Part shown: in pieces, positions 23,458 through 27,053 of the stretch
Numbering within the stretch: position 1 is the first letter of the stretch
Layout of the letters: each line of letters starts with the position of its first letter
Source of the DNA: Oscillospiraceae bacterium
GTDB taxonomy: Bacteria > Bacillota > Clostridia > Oscillospirales > Ruminococcaceae
DNA: 27,053 nucleotides
NCBI GenBank assembly: GCA_004556975.1
Contig: SFFD01000017.1
Location: 1-27,053, forward strand
Reading direction: 5' to 3'
The notes under the pieces: generated by a model
The model's input: the letters and a program-made list of their open reading frames with translations, nothing else
Told to the model about the DNA's origin: nothing
Database searches by the model: none
Translations under genes and position numbers: made by a program

Positions 23458-23469
23458 TGGTTTTATAGA

Positions 23470-24882
23470 TTACTGAATGTCGCCGTCGTCAAAGGGATCT
23501 CCGCATTCGGGGCAGAATTTCGGAGGTTTAACGCCTTTTTCCGGTTCCCAACCGCATTTGTCGCATTTATACTGAGGAACGCCTGCGGGTTTTTTAGCGC
23601 CGCAGTTCGGGCAGAATTTGCCTTTGTTTACCTGACCGCAGGAGCAGGTCCAGCCATCCTCTGCGGGTTTCGGTGCGCCGCATTCGGGGCAGAATTTTCC
23701 GGTTGCGGTTGCGCCACAGGAACATTTCCAGCTGTCGACAGGTTTGGGTTCCGGTTTTGCTGCGCCGCAGCCCATGCAGAATTTACCCTGGTTACCAGTC
23801 TGTCCGCAGCTGCAGGTCCAGCCTGCGGGTGCTGCCGGTGCGGGTGCCGGTGCAGGCTGCTGTGCTGCCTGCTGCTGTCCCATCTGGTAAAGATTTGCTG
23901 CGTTCATGCCGCCCATGTTCTGTGCCATGCCCATGCCCATGAATGCCATTGCCGCGCCTGCTCCCTGGTTGGAAGCTGCTGCCTGCATTGCGGAAGCCTG
24001 TGAGCCGACCATATGTGCCGCCGCTCTGGTCGGATCCATAAATGCCGCATTGCGCTGCATTTCTTTGATCATCTTTTCGTCTTCTTCCTCGGCTTTTACG
24101 GAAGAAACGCCGAAGGATACGATTTCGATTCCGCGAAGACCGCTCCATTTTTCGGAAAGAACTTCGTTAAGTGCGTCTGCAAGTTCGGTGGTATGGCCCG
24201 GAAGTGCAGAATAGCGGATTCCCATTGCGGAAATCTTTGCGAATGCCGGCTGAAGAGCGGTAAGAAGCTCACTTTTAAGCTGGCTGTCAAGCTTATCTCT
24301 GGTATATTCGGCGGCAACATTTCCGCAGACGTTGGTATAGAAAAGAATCGGGTCGCAGATATGATAGCTGTATTCGCCGAAGCAGCGGATGTTGATATCA
24401 ATATCGATTCCCGCTCTTTCGTCAACAACGCGGAAAGGAACGGAGCTGGGAGTTCCGTATTTGTTTCCGATAAGCTCTTTGGTATTGAAATAATAGATTC
24501 TCTGATCTTTGCCGGTATCTCCGCCGAAGGTAAAACGTTTTCCGATGGTGGCAAAGCTCTGTTTGATACTTTCGCCGAGATCGCCCGCAAAGATGGAAGG
24601 CTCGGTGGACATATCATAAGTGTATTCGCCGGGTTCCGCGCAGATATCTACTACTTTGCCCTGCTCGACGATGATCATTGCCTGACCGTCGGCGATGGCG
24701 ATTACGGAACCGTTGGAAATGATGTTCTCGGAACCTTTGGTGTTGGAACTGCGGTTTCCGGTACGTTTCTGTCCTTTTGTTACAAGAACATTTGCGGGAA
24801 TGGATTCACAATAAAAGAACTCCTTCCACTGATCGGCAAGAACGCCGCCGACAGAACCTAATGCAGCTTTAATAAGACCCAT
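23470..24882 (-). CDS. SPFH-domain protein with four zinc ribbons (YdjI-like)
   Basis: 470 residues. Residues ~20-265 form an SPFH/Band-7-type domain of the kind annotated 'virion core protein' and seen in B. subtilis YdjI (EFFYCESIPANVLVTKGQ near the start; GIEIVSFGVSSVKAEEEDEK at its end). Then come a helix, a Met/Gly/Ala-rich segment (~300-335, AMAFMGMGMAQNMGGMN), a Pro/Ala linker, and four zinc ribbons: 355-373, 385-402, 411-428 and 438-461 (for example WKCSCGATATGKFCPECG). No membrane segment. SPFH proteins assemble on membranes as rings or scaffolds; YdjI is a partner of the envelope-stress protein PspA. The four ribbons may bind the other operon products. GGAG precedes the ATG. Confidence 0.85.
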   Translation of the reverse strand: MGLIKAALGSVGGVLADQWKEFFYCESIPANVLVTKGQKRTGNRSSNTKGSENIISNGSVIAIADGQAMIIVEQGKVVDICAEPGEYTYDMSTEPSIFAGDLGESIKQSFATIGKRFTFGGDTGKDQRIYYFNTKELIGNKYGTPSSVPFRVVDERAGIDIDINIRCFGEYSYHICDPILFYTNVCGNVAAEYTRDKLDSQLKSELLTALQPAFAKISAMGIRYSALPGHTTELADALNEVLSEKWSGLRGIEIVSFGVSSVKAEEEDEKMIKEMQRNAAFMDPTRAAAHMVGSQASAMQAAASNQGAGAAMAFMGMGMAQNMGGMNAANLYQMGQQQAAQQPAPAPAPAAPAGWTCSCGQTGNQGKFCMGCGAAKPEPKPVDSWKCSCGATATGKFCPECGAPKPAEDGWTCSCGQVNKGKFCPNCGAKKPAGVPQYKCDKCGWEPEKGVKPPKFCPECGDPFDDGDIQ

Positions 24883-24957
24883 AATTCAGCACTCCTTTTT
24901 ATGTAATAATTTATTTGTTTTTATCGTTTTCCGGCTTTGCCGGTAAAAATCAAAATT

Positions 24958-25569
24958 TTATGCCCAGGGATCTGCGCTTTCCGGCTTGCGGATATCGCTG
25001 AGAATAAACTGTTCCCAAAGATACCATTTTCCGTCTTTTGCAAGGCGGAGCTGGATTGCTCTTGGGCCGTCTGCTCCTCCGGAAGTTACAAAAAGTTTTG
25101 CATAGCCTTCGTTTTCATAGCTGTAAGGATTTTCGCTTACAACAACGGAATACGGCAAACTCGGTTCATAATTGTTTTCCGGGGTTGCGCCTTTGAAATA
25201 GGAACGGGGGATATAATCTTTTCCGTCCATGAATCTGTCCCGTATGAAATTGATATCCATTCCGCTGAGAGGACGCGGTCCGCGAAGAAGGTTGAGCATT
25301 TTTATCGAAAGCTCTCTGTCTTTCGGAAAGACGCAGAGAGCAAGAACAGTCATTGCTGCGGTTTCAAACGGGGTTTCCATTTTTGCTTCCGGAAGAGAAA
25401 CAAATTCCTCATAACTTTCCGGAATTCCGGGAAAATCTATTGTAACAGATTTATTTGCGGCATTTTTTACTGCTTTTTTAACGTTATCGCCAATTTCTTT
25501 GCCGATTTTGTTTCCGTTTGTTTTGATTGCGTTGATTGCCTGTTGTTTAAGAGCATCAAAAAGTCCCAT
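24958..25569 (-). CDS. DUF6935-like protein
   Basis: 203 residues. An amphipathic, Lys/Asn-rich N-terminus (MGLFDALKQQAINAIKTNGN) precedes a domain that I recognise as DUF6935-like: LPEAKMETPFETAAMTVLAL, GPRPLSGMDINFIRDRF, DYIPRSYFKGATPENNY, and the ending WYLWEQFILSDIRKPESADP. No signal peptide. The family has no known function and is common next to SPFH and zinc-ribbon genes in gut Firmicutes (memory, not checked). It follows the 5'-nucleotidase by 15 bases and precedes the SPFH gene by 75 bases; that gap holds a small CCGGC/GCCGG hairpin near 24931. Confidence 0.7.
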   Translation of the reverse strand: MGLFDALKQQAINAIKTNGNKIGKEIGDNVKKAVKNAANKSVTIDFPGIPESYEEFVSLPEAKMETPFETAAMTVLALCVFPKDRELSIKMLNLLRGPRPLSGMDINFIRDRFMDGKDYIPRSYFKGATPENNYEPSLPYSVVVSENPYSYENEGYAKLFVTSGGADGPRAIQLRLAKDGKWYLWEQFILSDIRKPESADPWA

Positions 25570-25584
25570 AAATAAGCCCCCTTT

Positions 25585-27053
25585 TTAATTTTTTACGTTG
25601 ATATACTGCTTGAGGCAAAGTCTTCTGTCCGGAGCAACCTTGCAAAGTTCCTGTTTGCTGAAATATTCTTCAAGAACGTCTGCACTTTTTGTTGCAACAA
25701 CTTTCGGTTCTTTGTTTTTGGAAACTTCTTCAAGTGAAACGCCAAGGAATTCTTTAAGGTTTTCGAAATGGAAGGAAGTTATACCGACGTTATAAAGTTT
25801 TTCATCGGTAACTTCTTCCCCGTTAAGAACAAGTTTTTCAAGAACCTGGTTTTCGTAATCGAGATAGATTTCAAATCCTCTGGAATACTGATAAAACTCG
25901 GTAAGTCCGTCGAGAGCGCCTTTTCTGAGCGAAAAACTTATCATACGTTTAAGCTGAGCACCGGTTACGGTAATGCGGTAAACCTCGTCGTTATAGGGGA
26001 AAACCTGAAGAAGGTCTTCGAGCATTACGATGGGTCCCATTTCCTGAGCACGGATACTTCCGGAACCGAGCATCATAATATCAAGTCCGAGAGCATCTTT
26101 GAAAGCATCGGTGATGAGTTTTCCGAGAGAGGTTTCTTCTTCTCTCTTCGGGTGAGTATATTTATCCGCAAGGCGGGTAACAACTCTTTTATATTTTTTA
26201 TCCGTCTGGGTTTTATATTTTGCGATTACCGCTTCAAGGGCATAGTCACGGGGGCAATAGTCATCATCGATGGGAACAAGCTTCCATTCATAACTGTCGA
26301 TGCAGTTGTTGTCGGTATCGACGTTGATATCGAATCTGCCTATCTGGTTGGTACCGCAGGCCGCCTGGACTATCGGAATTCCGTTGACAACTTCCGGTTT
26401 TTCAAGAAAGGTGTGGCTGTGGCCGCCGATTATAATATCGACGCCCCATCTGGGGTCAAGGGTTTTTGCAAGGTCAATGTCTGCCTCGAAACCGATATGG
26501 GTGAGAAGAACGGTGAAGTCGATATCTTCGGTTCTGTAACTGTCACAGATCCTTCCTACTTCCGCTGCCGCTTCGTGAACGTCGACAAAAGAACCTATAA
26601 GCTTATCTCTCTTGGTGGAATGAAGAACTTCTTCGGTGAGAAGGCCGATGAAAAGAATTTTCATTCCGCCAATTTCCTTGATTATGTGGGATTTGAAAAG
26701 GCGGACACCATTGGTGGTGATATACATATTGGCGTTGATTATCGGGAACTGGGCGCATTTTTCGATAAAAAGAAGGTGCGCAAGACCGTAGTCAACTTCG
26801 TGGTTGCCAAGGGTAACAACATCAGGAGTAAGCATGTTCATGATTTCGATAGTGGACATGCCTTTATATTCGCTGTCGATAATGGAACCGCGGAACATAT
26901 CGCCGGAAATGGTATAAAGTACGTTTTCTTCCTCATGGCGAACTTTGTTTATGTAACCGGAAAGCATTGAAATTCCGCCGAGAAGTTCCTTATCGATTTC
27001 CTTTGCCATAAAGTCGCCGTGAAGGTCGTTTGAATGAAGAATTGTAAGCTTTT
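25585..27053 (-). CDS. 5'-nucleotidase/metallophosphatase (YunD/UshA-type), 5'-partial
   Basis: At least 488 residues; the frame continues past the window edge. The first in-frame ATG at 27009 is not the start: the 14 codons before it read KLTILHSNDLHGDF, the first metal-binding motif of the family. Further motifs: SGDMFRG, TLGNHEVDYG, LLTHIGFEAD and GGHSHTFLEKP, then the C-terminal 5'-nucleotidase domain (KYTHPKREEETSLGKLITDA and MMLGSGSIRAQE). No signal peptide in what is visible and the sequence begins close to the first motif, as in the cytoplasmic YunD type rather than periplasmic UshA. It would release phosphate from nucleotides or related molecules. It leads the minus-strand run as far as the window shows. 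Confidence 0.9.
   Translation of the reverse strand, partial: KLTILHSNDLHGDFMAKEIDKELLGGISMLSGYINKVRHEEENVLYTISGDMFRGSIIDSEYKGMSTIEIMNMLTPDVVTLGNHEVDYGLAHLLFIEKCAQFPIINANMYITTNGVRLFKSHIIKEIGGMKILFIGLLTEEVLHSTKRDKLIGSFVDVHEAAAEVGRICDSYRTEDIDFTVLLTHIGFEADIDLAKTLDPRWGVDIIIGGHSHTFLEKPEVVNGIPIVQAACGTNQIGRFDINVDTDNNCIDSYEWKLVPIDDDYCPRDYALEAVIAKYKTQTDKKYKRVVTRLADKYTHPKREEETSLGKLITDAFKDALGLDIMMLGSGSIRAQEMGPIVMLEDLLQVFPYNDEVYRITVTGAQLKRMISFSLRKGALDGLTEFYQYSRGFEIYLDYENQVLEKLVLNGEEVTDEKLYNVGITSFHFENLKEFLGVSLEEVSKNKEPKVVATKSADVLEEYFSKQELCKVAPDRRLCLKQYINVKN

Overview
The window reads as a chromosome segment of a spore-forming, low-to-moderate GC Firmicute, most likely a gut Clostridia member of the Oscillospiraceae/Ruminococcaceae type. 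The support is a SipL-like SPOCS+LysM spore morphogenesis protein, lipoproteins with canonical lipoboxes, surface proteins ending in NPNTG, strong AGGAGG-type ribosome sites, frequent TTG/GTG starts, and consensus sigma-A promoters. No tRNA, rRNA, CRISPR array or intact mobile element was seen.

Left part (1-8400): a sortase-type surface protein, sipL, a Ser-rich lipoprotein, a YfcE-type phosphoesterase, a tight cluster of three unrecognised small genes (5519-6602), a HicB-like/DinB-like fusion and a PAP2 phosphatase driven by a perfect TTGACA-17-TATAAT promoter. Genes alternate in strand and many boundaries carry hairpin terminators; three of these share the core GTGCTCAAATGAGCAC or a close variant.

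Middle part (8400-17160): a large secreted protein whose NPNTG sorting signal stops before its membrane anchor. Upstream of it is a roughly 330-nt minus-strand interval with its own promoter and terminator but no convincing protein, the best candidate here for an unannotated structured RNA. Then come pduL and a catabolic cassette: aldo/keto reductase, MFS transporter and GntP-family permease on the minus strand, with a divergent LacI-family regulator.

Right part (17160-27053): a scar of a clostridial mobile element, then a run of nine minus-strand genes. In transcription order these are a YunD/UshA-type 5'-nucleotidase (its start lies beyond the window), a DUF6935-like protein, an SPFH protein with four C-terminal zinc ribbons, a lipoprotein, a DUF4428-type zinc-ribbon protein, TelA, XpaC, a membrane protein with cysteine-rich repeats, and an MscS channel. 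Family knowledge (TelA/XpaC, SPFH YdjI-like proteins, MscS) points to an envelope-stress or membrane-integrity module. The exact function, and the roles of the Cys-repeat protein, the lipoprotein and the DUF6935-like protein, are not known. This is the strongest candidate for an undescribed system.

All family names come from reading motifs by eye; no database search was possible.
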